Below, piece after piece: positions 46,685 to 59,734 of a stretch of DNA of 64,000 nucleotides. A model generated the notes under the pieces. The model was not told the DNA's origin. It ran no database searches and was given only the letters and a program-made list of their open reading frames with translations. Numbering within the stretch: the stretch's first letter is position 1; each line of letters begins with the position of its first letter. Location of the stretch: the NCBI GenBank assembly GCA_030490835.1, contig CM059971.1:128186564-128250563 (forward strand), written 5' to 3'. A program made the translations under genes and the position numbers. Source of the stretch: Annona cherimola. Its lineage: Eukaryota; Streptophyta; Magnoliopsida; Magnoliales; Annonaceae.

Positions 46685-49600
46685 AGTATTAGCCATGCAT
46701 CCTCTTCGATTCGAGAGGTCAGAATGGCCATTTCCTTAGCTTTGATAATAAATTAAAGCCTCACTTCGCTTCTTGCTTCGACCGGCACGAACTATTATGG
46801 TTTTGAATGCAATAGATATTGAAGGTAGATTGATCCTGTTTAACAGGAGTCTATATTTATATTTGGCAATTAGATGAATAAATGGTATCCGTTATTAATT
46901 AGGTAGTAAATATTTCCGATGCTGTGTTCTTCTCTCTACAACTAGTTTACAGTGTAGATACACGTACCCGGCCGTCCGTGCATGAATATCCATTTTTCAG
47001 CCGTACTCGTCCATCTCAATCCATCGTCCAATCATATTTTAATGAAAAAAGTTGGATTGTTCGTGCGTTGGAGAAGAAAAATAAATATAATATTTGAACA
47101 GGTAAATGACTTTGTCCGTATCTCATAATATAACCCTCAACGGGATGCATGGCCGGCACCGACGCTACACGTGTCTGGCGATATTGCGAATTATGATAGT
47201 ACTAACTACTATATATATACTTATTTTTTAGTTGCCGTCCTAGAGCAGCGAAAAGCACATATACATTTTTCTGGCTGCTCGTAAATTTTTTTTTTTTTTT
47301 TTTTTTTTTTTTGCCTTTTTTCATTTTATGGTAGCAGGCAAACTATTGTTTCTTTTTTCCGTTGACTATTGGTTTTTTTGGATCATTTATGGTGACTATT
47401 TTTATGTATGAATTCATTATAAAAATTTTAGTTTTTGACTATCGAAATTTTATAACAAAAGTGATTAGGAGCGTACCCTCTTGATTCACCTTTTGGCATG
47501 GTGCAAATTGAGTAAGACACCGGTTTGCTAACTTTGTGGGTACCATTTTAAAGTTGGTTACCTATAGAGTTCAGTAGGTTTTATACCCATTATAGAATAT
47601 GATAGGTTTCAAGTAAGAACAACATCTCATTCGAGTAGTATTGGTTAGGTTTCAAAGTCCGGATATCCAAAATTTGTCCAAAGTCTGCATAAAAAAATAT
47701 TTATATTATAAACTCATCAAATTTATTAACGGGTTACCAATATAAAAATTATTGCAAACCCGTTTGATTTTATAGCAATAAATAAAATATAATTTCAAGT
47801 CGAAAGATTATAAAAATTATTTAAATAACCTGAAATTAATATTTAATATCTAATTGTTGCAAATACATATTTTAAAGCAAATTTCATATTAAAACTCAAA
47901 TAATTACCCACCAAATTGGTATAAAAATACTCACAAAATATGTTATTAATTACCCATTATCAAGCGCGTGGTTTTTATGCTTAGGCAATTAGATTTTACT
48001 TTGGCTTTAAAGTTTTATCACCATAAAAATATTAGAATTTAGCATCAAAGTTCATTCAATGTTTTTATTGTTAAATAGTTTAGCAACCATGTATGTTCAT
48101 TGACAATTCATTGTTAAAGGTATATTGAAAAGAGATTTAGAATAATTTTTAAGGTGTATCTCTAAAAATAAGAGAAGCTACTAATTTACGGAAAGGAAAA
48201 AACAAATCTCACGCTAACCACCTACATGCATGTCCATACACACGTAAAATGCTAACCGTCCGTACTTTACACGTGAAATAGTAAAATGCACAACTTATTA
48301 TAAATAGTAAAGAAAATTATACAAAAACTTCAAAGGCCCAAATTCATGCGAAAATGACAAATTTTGACATTGAAAACAGACTCAAGCAGGTTTCACTTGG
48401 GTTGCCATGTGGACGGGTTTGAAAAATATTTTCTGTTGATATGTCGTGCCTTCCGTATTCCTTTGATTTCAAAAATTATGGTCAATTGAAGTTGATGCAC
48501 TCCTTTACCGCTTCCAAACGGTTGTGCGATGATTTGGTTGCTCTAAAAAGTCCTTGGTCATGGTGTCTACATGAAAATGTTAATATTTTTTTGTGTTTAG
48601 ATGTCTAGACGTAGTTTCACATTGTATAAGATATATGAATTTTGAATAACAGTGATTCCTCGTGACGGTATTCTTTTGAAAGTTCGAATAAGAGTTGTCT
48701 ATTTGAGAGTGTAGTTTAATTTGCCGTGTACAATGGCAGTTACGTGGTGGAGACAGCTAGAACGAATCTGGCCATTAATTAACAGGTCGCTTGTATTTAC
48801 TTGGTTCTCATTAATTAATTCTTCGCACACGACATTCATTTACTGGGTCAGCATCTCAAATATAAGATTGCAACGCATTAATCCAAAAAATCAATGAGTC
48901 GTTTATTGAAGTGAAGGACAGCCGATTCATCATCCCAGCAGCAGCTGCTTCCAACTTATAATGTGGGAAGGAAAGGACTGCCCATTCAACAAGAAATGAA
49001 AGTAGATCCCATATTATTTTATTATCTTATAATAAAATGCCTCCAAGCACATTCTCAAAACAAGAATGGTTTTTGGACATGGGAATGCAAGCAGACGCAT
49101 TCAAATATGATTTTCTTTATCCTTACATAGTTGCTCAAAAATAGAAAAATTGGGAGATGTATAAAGAAAATGCCACCCCGGCTTGATGTCACTGCTCTGA
49201 GCAATCTAATCTCCTTCATTATTGTGTCAATGCTTGCTAGGGTCGTTTTGTCGAAAAATGATGATGATGATGATAAATAAATAAATGTTTAGTTAGGTTG
49301 GTCTCGAATTGCACGGGAGGTTGAAAAGAGTCTTAAGGAATCTATAAATCTCATCCTTCTGTTGTATTTAAATCGACATAATATTTAAGCTATCGCATGC
49401 CCCAAATTTGGATCCATTTAGAAACTACATCCGTCCTGCCCAAGCTTTCTATAATGAAGCCTTTACTTGCGTGTATTTTGCCTTGGGGACCCAAGGCCGA
49501 TCACATACGGGAAAAATATTTTTGTATTTTTATTTTTTAATAAATGTGCGCGCTTTACTTTCAGCTTTCTTTCTATAAAATTTGATAATATTTTAAATTT

Positions 49601-50459
49601 AATTTGTATTTTTCGAATTTTAAAAAACACATAATTATGTCGAGCGCAACGTATTTGTGCCCTATTAATTTTAACAATCCAAAAATTCAAACGTATTTTA
49701 AAAATTATTAAATTTTACAGGGAGAAAGACACAGATAAAGCGGACACACTTACTTAAAAAAGAACAATTTCAACTGCCTCGTGAGATGGGCACGCTTTAG
49801 CCTTATAGATTACACTTAAATCTCATAATTAGCTAGGATAACCAAAATTAATTAAGGCATTCCCCCGTCTAGTGTTCTTTTTTTTTATTGGTATTTATAT
49901 ATGCTGTGACAACTTGAAATTATAATTAGAAATTTTTTCACTACCGTCACACTGGAGAAATTGTTTTTTTTTTATAAATACCGCATGCTTGGAGGGACCC
50001 CTCTAATAACTCCCACTCTTGGTTAATCTGATTTTAATTCATACAGATAATTATTAATTAACAGATACATATAGCAAGGCCTAATCTAAAGTGAAATCGA
50101 ACTGATCTGAGACTTTTTTTAAAAAATTTCGTTCCTTAAAATTTGTAGCCCAACAAATTAATCACAAGCGTCTGCTTAAGGTAAGGCTTTTACAATTCAC
50201 TAATGCAGCCACGTAGACATGAGGCGAGCAGGTAAGGCTCCAGTTCCTGTAATTGCTAATTAGTAATTACTGATCACTGATATGGTGATCCGCAGCCGCC
50301 ATTTTTTCACTAGCTTTGTTTGTTGTCTGCTTCCTTTTCCTGGCTCCTGCACGCTCGAAGAGTTAATATTGTTCCTTCGATTTTGATTTTTAGGCGGCGA
50401 TAACTGGACTGCGAGACGTTCTGATGTTTTAATTGAAATGGAAAGAGACTAAAGCACGC
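46685..50459. other. Long AT-rich intergenic stretch
   Basis: No gene recognised in 3.8 kb. A T run of about 27 lies at 47286-47312. Small repeats include gatgatgatgat (about 49260) and aaataaataaat (about 49275). A reverse frame at 49463-49690 has no domain. Confidence 0.5.
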
Positions 50460-51235
50460 ACGTACTTGGATGTATTAAAACTTTAGTATACTTGTGCAAG
50501 ATCCACTTTTTAAAATTTCTTTGCAATTTTTTATAAGATTATTAATCTAAGTGTATTTAACATAAAGACATGATCATATACAACACATTGTACACATGCT
50601 TAACTTACAAGATTCATTCTCTAATTTTAATTTTATCTATTTTTGACTTTTCTTCGTAAACGTCTTTTCCTAAGTCTATTTGACCAACATACCAAATTTT
50701 GTAATTTTATAATATTTTTACAATTTTGATTTTTTAAAAAAATCAAGTTTTTAATGGGCGAAAAATGAATTACATTCCCCTAAAATTGATGATTTTTAAA
50801 CATTAAAATAAATGTGTAAACGTATTGTAAAATGACAAAACTTGGTACATAAATTAAATAAATTTAGGAAAATACATTTTTGAAGAAAAAATAAAATTAA
50901 ATAAAATTTAAATTAAAAATGAATATTGGAAGTTAAAAATATGTATAATATTATATTGTATATAATTATCCCTCTTTAGCATATATATTAAGTTGTGCCA
51001 TTTTAGAGATGTATATAAATATTCTTTTGAATTTTAAAAAGAAGTATTTTAGTCTTTTTTAAATGATTAAGATTTTAAAAAATCTAAAATTCTATATATA
51101 CACATCTTCAAAAATAAAAAAGAATCAGCTTAGAAATTAAATAAAACTAGACAAAAATTTTATAAAAAATAATCAAAAAATAGTGTTGCACCCGGTGCAT
51201 CAAAGTTTAAATGCACAAGAGTGCATTGAATCACT
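50460..51235. repeat. Nested or compound F-family foldback
   Basis: The outer left arm starts ttggatgtattaaaacttta. The outer right part contains gcacccggtgcatcaaagtt and atgcacaagagtgcattgaa. Between them a second pair of arms (about 50640-50900) pairs through gtctatttgaccaacatacc / ggtacataaattaaataaat and gatttttt centres. This looks like one F element inserted into another. Confidence 0.58.
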
Positions 51236-51477
51236 TCCCAATTGAATTTATGAAATGCAAATGCCTTTTTATGTGCATCACTTAGTTTTCATCCAGAATT
51301 AAGCAAATTGAAATGATGGCATTTTTTAATCCAAGTGTAACGCGGGCTGACTCCACATGAAGACGTTAATTAGGACAACTCTTTGAGGGACAAGCAAACC
51401 AGTATTTCCTATTTCCATTTGCCATCTGATAGCGCTAAAAGTGAGAGGGCTGAAATGCAGGGACGCATCCGTGCAGT
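51236..51477. other. Spacer
   Basis: No feature recognised. Confidence 0.4.
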
Positions 51478-51500
51478 TATATATATTTTTAGGCTTTTGC

Positions 51501-51885
51501 CAGAGAAATATTATAGTGCACTTACACCATAATTTACCGTGAAATTGTTTCAAAATGGGCCCCACATGATCATATAATTGTAATATATTCCACTCATTGT
51601 ATTTTAAATTATGTACTTTATTATCATATTAATTTTCATCGAAATTGGATGTGTATATGAACCTCATCTAAAAATGATACAAATTCAATGTAATAAAATA
51701 ATTTGATGTAAATAACATTATTTTTCAACATGTAAATTATCTCCTACATAATTTATGTATGGATTACAGGATTAATGATTATATAAAATATCAATACATT
51801 ACATTTAAATAATGTTGAGTCCATTTTGAGCCAAATGCACTATAAATTACGATATAGGCAACTACACTATAACATCTCCTTTTTC
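51501..51885 (+). mobile_element. A-like element A12 (GCAC..ATT subtype)
   Basis: Forward core between gtgcacttacaccataattt and gcactataaattacgatata. The core is shortened after aacatta. A short tatatatat at 51478-51486 precedes it. Confidence 0.68.
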
Positions 51886-51937
51886 CTGGGCTGCAACTGA
51901 TATATCCAACATTATTACCTCTTGTTCGTAAGTCGTT

Positions 51938-51998
51938 GACTTTGCAGTGGACTGCATCGTAATTATGGTGTTGTCCATCTGCACATGATGAATTTTCA
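51938..51998 (+). mobile_element. Solo B end
   Basis: ttgcagtggactgcatcgta and attatggtg..gtccatctgcac form the B right-end hairpin with no core. It is followed by tatatacatatata. Confidence 0.66.
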
Positions 51999-52012
51999 TA
52001 TATACATATATA

Positions 52013-52360
52013 GGAATATATTCCTGTGCAGCATCGCTGAAATGGGCCCCACATGATCATGAAATCATGATCTACTCCACCCATTGTATTTAGAATAATG
52101 TATTCTATTACCATACCAATTTTCATCCCAATCAGATACTTTAAAGTTGTTATTTACATCAAACTACTTGATTACGTTGGATTTGAACCATTTTCAGATG
52201 GGGTCCATATACATATCTGATTTGGGTGAAAATTGGTATGATAATAGAATACACTATTCTAAATACAATGGGTGGAGTAGATCATGATTTTATGATCATG
52301 TGGGGCCCATTTTTGGGCCACTGTACTGCTGTTCCGGTGTAGTGACGCTGCACCGGAAAG

Positions 52361-52365
<5 letters not shown>
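52013..52365. mobile_element. C-type foldback element, copy C2
   Basis: Same organisation as C1: A left arm, short centre (ctttaaagttgttatttaca), inverted A left arm. The arms also contain GATCATGAAATCATGATC (about 52053-52070), itself a hairpin. Outer hairpin at the right end: GTTCCGGTG / CACCGGAA. Confidence 0.8.
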
Positions 52366-52392
<27 letters not shown>

Positions 52393-52759
52393 GGGATTTA
52401 TTCCAGTGCATGCGACTGCACCGTGCAGTCCATGCACTGTGGGCCCCACCTGATCATAAATGGAAAATCCACCCCACCCATTGTATTTAGAATTGTTCAC
52501 TTTAATAGCATACCAATTTTCATCAAAATCCAACATGTGTGCAGTCCCCATCTTAAAATGGTGCAAAATCAACGTAATAAAATAGTTTAATGTAAATATC
52601 AAGTTTAAAGTGGTTTTTTCAACATCTAAACCGTCTAAAGTATGATTTATATATGGATAAATGAGTGTATAAAGTTTCATTACAATCTAATATGTGTGGG
52701 GTCCATTTTACAGCGGACTGCACCGTAATTATGGTGCAGTCCGACTGCACAGGATCAGG

Positions 52760-52763
<4 letters not shown>
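52393..52763 (+). mobile_element. B element, copy B5
   Basis: Clean B copy, nearly identical in layout to B4. Left gactgcaccgtgcagtc (about 52413-52429), right palindrome with GCACCGTAATTATGGTGC (one mismatch). It is joined to C2 by TA (52366-52392) and followed by TA then CA repeats (52764-52809). Confidence 0.84.
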
Positions 52764-52809
<46 letters not shown>

Positions 52810-52810
<1 letters not shown>

Positions 52811-53053
52811 TTATGTAACAGCAGTTTCTACAGGCCTATATTGCAACATTTTTATTAAAGGCTAACAAAATTGCCTAACATGCAAACCTATGTTGTGTTT
52901 CATTTCTCATTTCTTGGCTCTATGTCTTTGGTAGTTGCTGGTACCATTCCTAAGGAATAGGTTTTGCCAAGCCAGGTCATTAGACTTCGGGCTAAAATGC
53001 CTAGCTTGGAACCTACACTGCCATCTTCATATTCAACCTCCACCCTCCCTCCT

Positions 53054-53091
<38 letters not shown>

Positions 53092-54771
53092 GTTTGGCCT
53101 AGTTTGATGATCTTTGTAAAATCTAATTTTATTCAACAATTTTGTTATCATGCATTTAGTTAGGAGATGATTTTCATTTTCTTAAAATTAAGAATCATAT
53201 AAGGGAGATTCAATGTCATTAAAGATCATTTGTTGATTTATTTATTATAAGGACTTACAAGATCCTAATTCAACATCTAAACCATCTACGATATTCTTCC
53301 CACCTAAAATAATAACTTTGTGTGATTTTATAACATTTTACAACTTTGATGTATAGATACAAGTGATATACTAAATTTATGAATTTTTTGAACATATGAC
53401 TAGCACAATAAACGAACAGGATTGAATACAATAGGGGAATTGGATTTAACATAAGATGTCAAGGAGGCGCAAACTAGATTGACTTACCAATTTATTTTAG
53501 AAGGATTGAATATATAAATGTATATATAAAATTAAATTTAATTTTAGCTTCGTCTCGCTAATTGATGTTAAACCTAATCCAACCATTGTACTCACTAAAA
53601 AACACTTTTTGCAACATTTTTACGCAACAAATAAAAAAGTACTATATGATATTATGAGTAGCAAAATTTTGCTTTATAAATTTTTTATATGCAATAGACA
53701 TTTGTTTGTTGCATACAATATTATATAAGTCTAATACTAGTTAAACTACATTTTTTATTGATCCATTTGGAAGCTATATATTTACAACTCAATCATCCAA
53801 CAATACATATTTCTAATTTTAGTTCAAGATTATCTACGTAGGAGATTGCATATTTTGAATTTTAGTTCAAAATTATCTACGTAGGAGATTGCACTCCTAA
53901 AATGGAAGACAAAGCTCCCTACTCGGATTTGATATCAAGTTTGTTAAAACACAAGACCAAAGTGAGCACCAATGGCGCTAATGCCTTGGGCTTATATAAC
54001 CTAAATTTGATATTTGATTATATAAATGCTCATTTGCCTTTTACATGCAATAACCAAGATATTTGATTATATAAAGGCGCTAATGCCTTTTATATTTAGT
54101 TGGTGGCATTGTTCTCCCCTGTTATGCGGGGGAGTCCACCAAGTTGGAAAAATTAGAAAAAAGTAGATTGTTGTTAAAAAATTGTAAAAATATTTTAGGA
54201 TTCAAAATTTAATATTGATTGGGATGATTGTAATATATGAATACCTATAAAAAAAAAAAAAAAAAAAAAGCGTGGTAGTTGAAAATGTTATTTTTTTTAA
54301 CACAACAGGTTCGATGCGTGGTTTTATTTCATTGAAGAAGTGATATCAGTAATTTGTAACTAATATTATGGATTTGCCTTGCTTGAACTTCTAGAAGCAA
54401 GAAAAAGTCCCATAACCAAAAGTTTCAATGACCATTTTGCCACCTTAATGCAACAAAGGGTTTTGGAAAAGGCAGTTTTGGCGGGTGAAGTGATAAACGT
54501 GGAACAAGAGAAGTTAGGAGGTACGTAAGTGGTTGTGGAATGGATGGAGCATATGGAGCAGAGGAGGATAAAATATTCAAATGAAGCTGCACGTGTCCAC
54601 TTTGGCTACATATGGCTACCTTCATCTCGTCCTCGTCCACCAAAATAATGCATGCCTTTGGTTTTGGGTCAACCACACCGGCCCAATCTACCTTTTTTCA
54701 TCCTGTTCTATCAGCCACTCCTTTTGGATGCCCCCTCCCCTCTCCAATTATTGCAACCTTCCATCCGCACC

Positions 54772-54806
<35 letters not shown>

Positions 54807-56797
54807 GCCTCTCTCTTTGGTTCCAGCCCAAATTAGTCGCCCTGCTGGCCTGGCCGGCTGCGTTGGTCCAACCCAAATTAGTTAGTTTTCGCTGTCATAT
54901 TATATTATTAATTATATATACATATACATATATATATGCATCCTACCAGGCATATGCGGATTTTGCTATAACTCAGCGCCGCTGATGTCATGATCCGCTC
55001 ACTTACATGTCATTGTATAATCCACCCATCCATCCATTGCATATTTCCCCAATTTTAATTTAAAGCTTGACTTTGACTACTAGCATATCAACCAATCCAA
55101 CAACCATCTAACCAAACGTGATCAGACGACCGACCAACGGTTGCGATTCATTACATCCAATATCAATTATATATTCTTGAAGGACGTCCTTGTACTTAGC
55201 AATTGATTCGAAAATGATAGGAGATATGGACGAATTTTTCTCCGTAGAAACAAAAGAATCTGATGAGGCTGCTAAAAAATGCAATTAAGTTTGGGTTTTA
55301 CCAGTTAATACTTGCCTTATAGAATAAATTACATGTGGACGGCACACCGGTGTGCAACGCAAGCGCCTTTTTTTTTTTTTTCTCGTTTCTTTCTTCGGCA
55401 ATCGTCTCCTCTGTCCTGACCCCCACACACACTAGACTAGCCAAGAGAGGGCTAATTTTTGAAAAGCACAACAACTGGGAAAATTCAAGCCCCCTGCCCT
55501 GCACCATCAAAAGTCTCCTTTGTCTGCAACCATGGATTACACCTTTGGACCTGAAGGTGTGCGCCTACCATCACTTCTTCTAGATTCATCCACCAACAGC
55601 CTCGGATTCATCCACGTGCATAGAAGCTTCAATTACTTTTTATAACCCGAATGAAATATATATATATCAATTTTAGCCACCAATTATTATTCACAATAAA
55701 AATATACCTTCATCATATATAGATATATACACAATTAACATATTACTATGTATAATAATTATTGGAGTCCTATCTCATGCTCCTTAGAGCATTAAGCTTC
55801 AATGGAAGCAATTTTTCATTTTCTTCCAATTCGTAGGCTCATGCATATAATTTATATTTTTATTTTAAAAAAATTTTAGAATTCGAAAAAATGAAAAAAT
55901 AACCTCAGCTTCTGCCTGCACAGGATGTGATTGAATTCGCACTGGATACAATAGCAGCAGCAGTAGTAATAATAACAGTAACAATTATTATTTGAGGGAC
56001 TAAAACCAGAGCTAAACTAGCCTGTCCATTCTATGGATCAAATGTGGACCTTTTTTAAAACAATAATATTATTCATATATATATATATATATAATAAAAT
56101 TAACCGCCCTACGGGTGGCGGCACCCAAAAATTCGGATCAGTGAATGAAGACTGAAGAAGAGGGTAGATTAGGATTAGGTGAAGCGTGAAAGGGGCTGGG
56201 TCCTCAATTCATGGGCCACAACTAAAATAGCCGAAAATAGATTGCATAAGCCTTACGCTCAACTGACATCACACGAAGAACGTTTGAATTTTTCCTCACT
56301 GTCCTCTGCATTTGTCCTAGCACTCCACCCGTGTCCCCATCTCCATCTCCATCGAAAAACACAATTTCAAAAGAAGCCTTTGGCGATATAATATGCTCTG
56401 GCTAAGGGCGAGGGTTGATGTGCGGGCGGTCCACAACTATTCTTCATGCTTTTAACTTAACTTATTACTTGCATTACTCGGGTCGGGTTGGGTTGAGCTG
56501 AGTTAATTGTTGAGAATCAATTGCTGGTCGCATGAGTTTTTGAGTTGATGAGTCACTTGCCGTCCTGCCATGGATCCATCCATCCATCCATCCATCTTCA
56601 ATGGCACAACTATCGGCTGCCTCCCAAGACTTTGGGAGTACCATCTGCTTTCAATTGGTACATTCTGCGTCTATCTGCGCGCCTTCCTTCACCTGCAGCG
56701 AATGTCTGCGTATCGACCATCAGAACCCGCCAGAGCAGTCATAAATAAATATCATTCCAATAGGCAATGAGCTTTACAACACACCCACGTATAAATG
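52810..56797. other. Intergenic stretch with microsatellites and a short tandem duplication
   Basis: (CT)n at about 53059-53092 and 54776-54803. A duplication of about 50 bp at 53828-53890 (attatctacgtaggagattg twice). A poly(A) run at about 54247-54268 and a T run at about 55367-55381. A (catc)n run at about 56577-56595. The phrase gcgctaatgcctt occurs at about 53978 and 54070. No gene recognised; frames here are repeat-driven. Confidence 0.5.
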
Positions 56798-57140
56798 CTA
56801 CGTGCACCATGATTATGGTGCATTTAGCTAGAAATGGACTCCATAATTATTTAAATACAATAATATTTTATACGGTTTTTTATCCACATATGAATTACAT
56901 TTTAGATAATTTATTTGTTGAAAAAATATTATTATTTATATTAAACTATCTTATTACATTAATTTTAATTTATTTTCAGATGGGAGTCATAGGCATATCC
57001 AATTTGAATAAGAGTTAGCCTGATAATAAAATAAATAATTTTAAATAGAATATATGTGACAGATTATCATTTCATGTTCACGTTGAACTCAATTTAAGCC
57101 AAATATACCAAAAATTACCGCATTATATTCCTCTGACTTG
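56798..57140 (-). mobile_element. A-like element A13 in the UGT promoter region
   Basis: Reverse copy of the A10/A12 subtype. The outer hairpin is GCACCAT / ATGGTGC around gatt (about 56804-56821), then the body (ataatattttatacggtttt, cttattacattaattttaat). The other end is near aaaaattaccgcattatatt. It ends about 125 bp upstream of the UGT ATG. Confidence 0.7.
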
Positions 57141-57151
57141 TGCGTGCACAT

Positions 57152-57162
57152 GTATATATAAG
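57152..57162 (+). promoter_or_regulatory. TATA box candidate of the intact UGT gene
   Basis: gtatatataagc, about 105 bp before the first ATG, giving an inferred leader of about 75 bp that is CT-rich then purine-rich. It lies within 20 bp of the end of A13, where other copies carry their TA array. Confidence 0.5.
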
Positions 57163-57264
57163 CATGCCGACGATCCTAATCCATTGTTCATCTCTTCTCG
57201 CCCGCATCATCAAAGGGGGAAACAGAAAAGATAGAAAAGAAATAAGCAAAAGCTAAAGCCAATC

Positions 57265-58701
57265 ATGAAGACGCTAGTCATGGAAGACGGGGAAGCACCA
57301 CATATAGCTCTTCTGCCGAGCCCGGGCATGGGCCACCTCATTCCCATTGCCCAGTTTGCAAAGACCCTCGTCTCCCATCTCAACTTCTCCGTCACGCTCA
57401 TCGCCCTCGCTTCCGATTCTTCTTCCAAAGCTCAAAAGGCCGTCCTCCACGCCTTACCCACCAACATCAACTCCGTCCAACTCCCTCCCGTTAATTTAGA
57501 AGACGACCAGCAACTTCCACCCGACGCCAAGATCGAAACACGCATCTCCCTCACCGTCAAACGCTCCTTGGGCGTCATCCGTGGCGTGCTCCAGGACTTA
57601 GCCGCGAAAAAACGTCTAGTGGCGCTGGTGGTGGATCTCTTCGGAACAGACGCCTTCGACCTGGCCACCGAATTGGGCATCCCCCCGTATATTTTCTACC
57701 CTACGACGTTCACGGCGCTGTCCTTGTTCCTCAATTTGCCAGTCCTCGACGCGACTATCTCATGCGAGTACAGGGAGGTGACCGAACCCATCCAATTGCC
57801 GGGATGCGCTCCCCTGCGAGGAACTGATCTGCTGGACCCTCTTCAGGAGAGGCAGAACGATGCATATAGGTGGCTGCTGCACCACTGCAAGCGCTACAAG
57901 AGCGCAAAAGGCATCCTGGTGAACAGCTTCGTGGACGCGGAGGCCGGGCCGGCCAAGGTGTTGATGGAAGCAGGGGAGCCACCGGTTTACCCGGTGGGGC
58001 CGCTGATAGGATCGGGAGGAGATGCAGGGGCAGGAGGAAGAGAGTGCTTGAAGTGGTTGGACGAACAGCCACGGGGGTCTGTGCTGTACGTGTCGTTCGG
58101 GAGTGGTGGGACCCTGTCGAGAAAGCAGGTGGAGGAGCTGGCGCTGGGGCTGGAGGTGAGCGGGGAGAGATTCTTGTGGGTGGCGAGGAGTCCGCAAGAG
58201 AAGGCGGCGAACGCCACATTCTTCAGCGTCGAGAGCATAGAAGACCCCTTCCACTTCCTCCCGCATGGCTTTGTGGGTCGGACACACGGCAGGGGGCTGG
58301 TGGTGCCGTCGTGGGCCCCGCAGATAGAAGTGCTGGCCCACGAGGCCACCGGAGGCTTTCTCACCCACTGCGGCTGGAACTCCACGCTGGAGAGCATCGT
58401 TCACGGAGTGCCGTTGATCGCTTGGCCACTCTACGCGGAGCAGCGGATGAACGCGGTTATGCTCGCCGATGGGCTGAGAGTCGCAATCAGGCCCAAAGCA
58501 GCTGCCGCTGACGATCATAGCGTGATCGGCCGGGATGAGATTGCTCGGGTTGTGAAGAGTCTAATGGACGGTGAGGATGGAATGGAGGCGCGGAATCGAA
58601 TGGGCCAGCTCAAAGAGGCAGCGGCGAGGGCAATGGCAGAGGGTGGATCGTCTCGGGCGGCATTCTCTGAGGTGGCCCGCCAGTGGCAGTGGAGCCGTTG
58701 A
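57265..58701 (+). CDS. UGT72-type UDP-glycosyltransferase (hydroquinone/monolignol glucosyltransferase-like)
   Basis: Single exon, 478 residues, a normal length for family 1 plant UGTs. The N-terminal acceptor domain has HIALLPSPGMGHLIP with catalytic His24. The partner aspartate is Asp129 in VVDLFGTDAFD. The PSPG box that binds UDP-sugar runs from Trp350 to Gln393 (WAPQIEVLAHEATGG, then THCGWNSTLES, ending WPLYAEQ). RGSVLYVSFGSGGTLS (270-285) and FFSVESIEDPFHFLP (319-333) are typical of UGT72B enzymes, which glucosylate small phenolics such as hydroquinone, coniferyl alcohol or chlorinated phenols in the cytosol; the true acceptor is not readable. Start: ATG at 57265; the in-frame ATG at 57280 (MEDGEAPHIA) is an alternative and has the better context (G at -3 and +4). 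Paralogue of the pseudogene at 45228. Confidence 0.94.
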   Translation: MKTLVMEDGEAPHIALLPSPGMGHLIPIAQFAKTLVSHLNFSVTLIALASDSSSKAQKAVLHALPTNINSVQLPPVNLEDDQQLPPDAKIETRISLTVKRSLGVIRGVLQDLAAKKRLVALVVDLFGTDAFDLATELGIPPYIFYPTTFTALSLFLNLPVLDATISCEYREVTEPIQLPGCAPLRGTDLLDPLQERQNDAYRWLLHHCKRYKSAKGILVNSFVDAEAGPAKVLMEAGEPPVYPVGPLIGSGGDAGAGGRECLKWLDEQPRGSVLYVSFGSGGTLSRKQVEELALGLEVSGERFLWVARSPQEKAANATFFSVESIEDPFHFLPHGFVGRTHGRGLVVPSWAPQIEVLAHEATGGFLTHCGWNSTLESIVHGVPLIAWPLYAEQRMNAVMLADGLRVAIRPKAAAADDHSVIGRDEIARVVKSLMDGEDGMEARNRMGQLKEAAARAMAEGGSSRAAFSEVARQWQWSR

Positions 58702-59734
58702 AATTGTTTATTTATTATACATATACATACCACAGGTATGTTATTATTAGCGTTGGACACATGTTAACTTTTTATTTTTCTCAAATTTGTTAATCTAAAT
58801 GTATTTTATTATAGAGATTAAGTTTTAACGTACTGGGAGATGTGTATATATTTTTAAAAAAATTTTAATCACAGAAATATGTTAGCCATTGGGATAGTTA
58901 AAAATTATTCAAATATTCCTATGTTTATGCATCTTTAAGATGAATTTCTTTCATATTTACGAATTTTATCCCTAATTTTACTTATGCTCGTGAATTTTCA
59001 AAAATATCTATTATATTCATGAATTTTTATCCTAATTTCATGTTTACATATGCTGTTAAGGACAATTAAAGTAGCCATTAAATGTCAAATACGTGTATCC
59101 CTAATTATAATTTTATAGTTAAAAAATTTATATTATTATGAATTTTAATAATTCTATAACAATACAATAATATATTATCTGAATATAAATATTAATTTTG
59201 AACAAAATAATTTGAAATTATATTAAAGCTTAAACATATTTGTCATTTTACATGGAAATTAACAACCCATTTAACGGATTTTTAATGACAACGTTACAAG
59301 TAGAATAAGGATAAAATTAATGAGTATACGACGGAATTTTAACCTTTGATATATCTAAATTAATAAATTTCCAAAAAAAAAAAAAAGTGCAAAAAAATTG
59401 CCTTTGCCTTTGCAGCTGCCATCGCCATCGCCTTCGCGTTTGCCTTTGACTTGTGACATGGCAGTGACTAAGCTCCAAAGCGGTGGGTCCGGTTGGCATA
59501 AAAAGAAGAGGGGGGGAAAAAAAAAATACAAGTGGTGAGTTCGGTGGTGGTCCTTCCTTTAACTTCTCCTTTTAATTTTTAACCCCTAATTTCGAGTAAC
59601 ATTATTGAAACGCAACCTCTTGGTTTTGGTGCAAGCCACATTCATTTCCTGCAAGTTGCAGGCACGCTGCAGGTACCAAATACCCATACCGTGACATGAC
59701 AGACGGAAAAGAAAATCAGTCCCTCATCTCCCGT
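58702..59734. other. 3' flank of the UGT gene
   Basis: 58755-58870 resembles an F arm. An A run at about 59371-59385. tttgcctttg words near 59400-59450. No gene recognised. Confidence 0.4.

Noticed and set aside
54581..54985. Overlapping frames rich in LSLSLS near 54.7 kb
   Set aside because: They are produced by a CT microsatellite and carry no domain.
57760..58518. Long reverse and alternative-frame ORFs across the intact UGT gene
   Set aside because: GC-rich coding sequence creates open shadows. The forward 478-codon frame carries all the family motifs.
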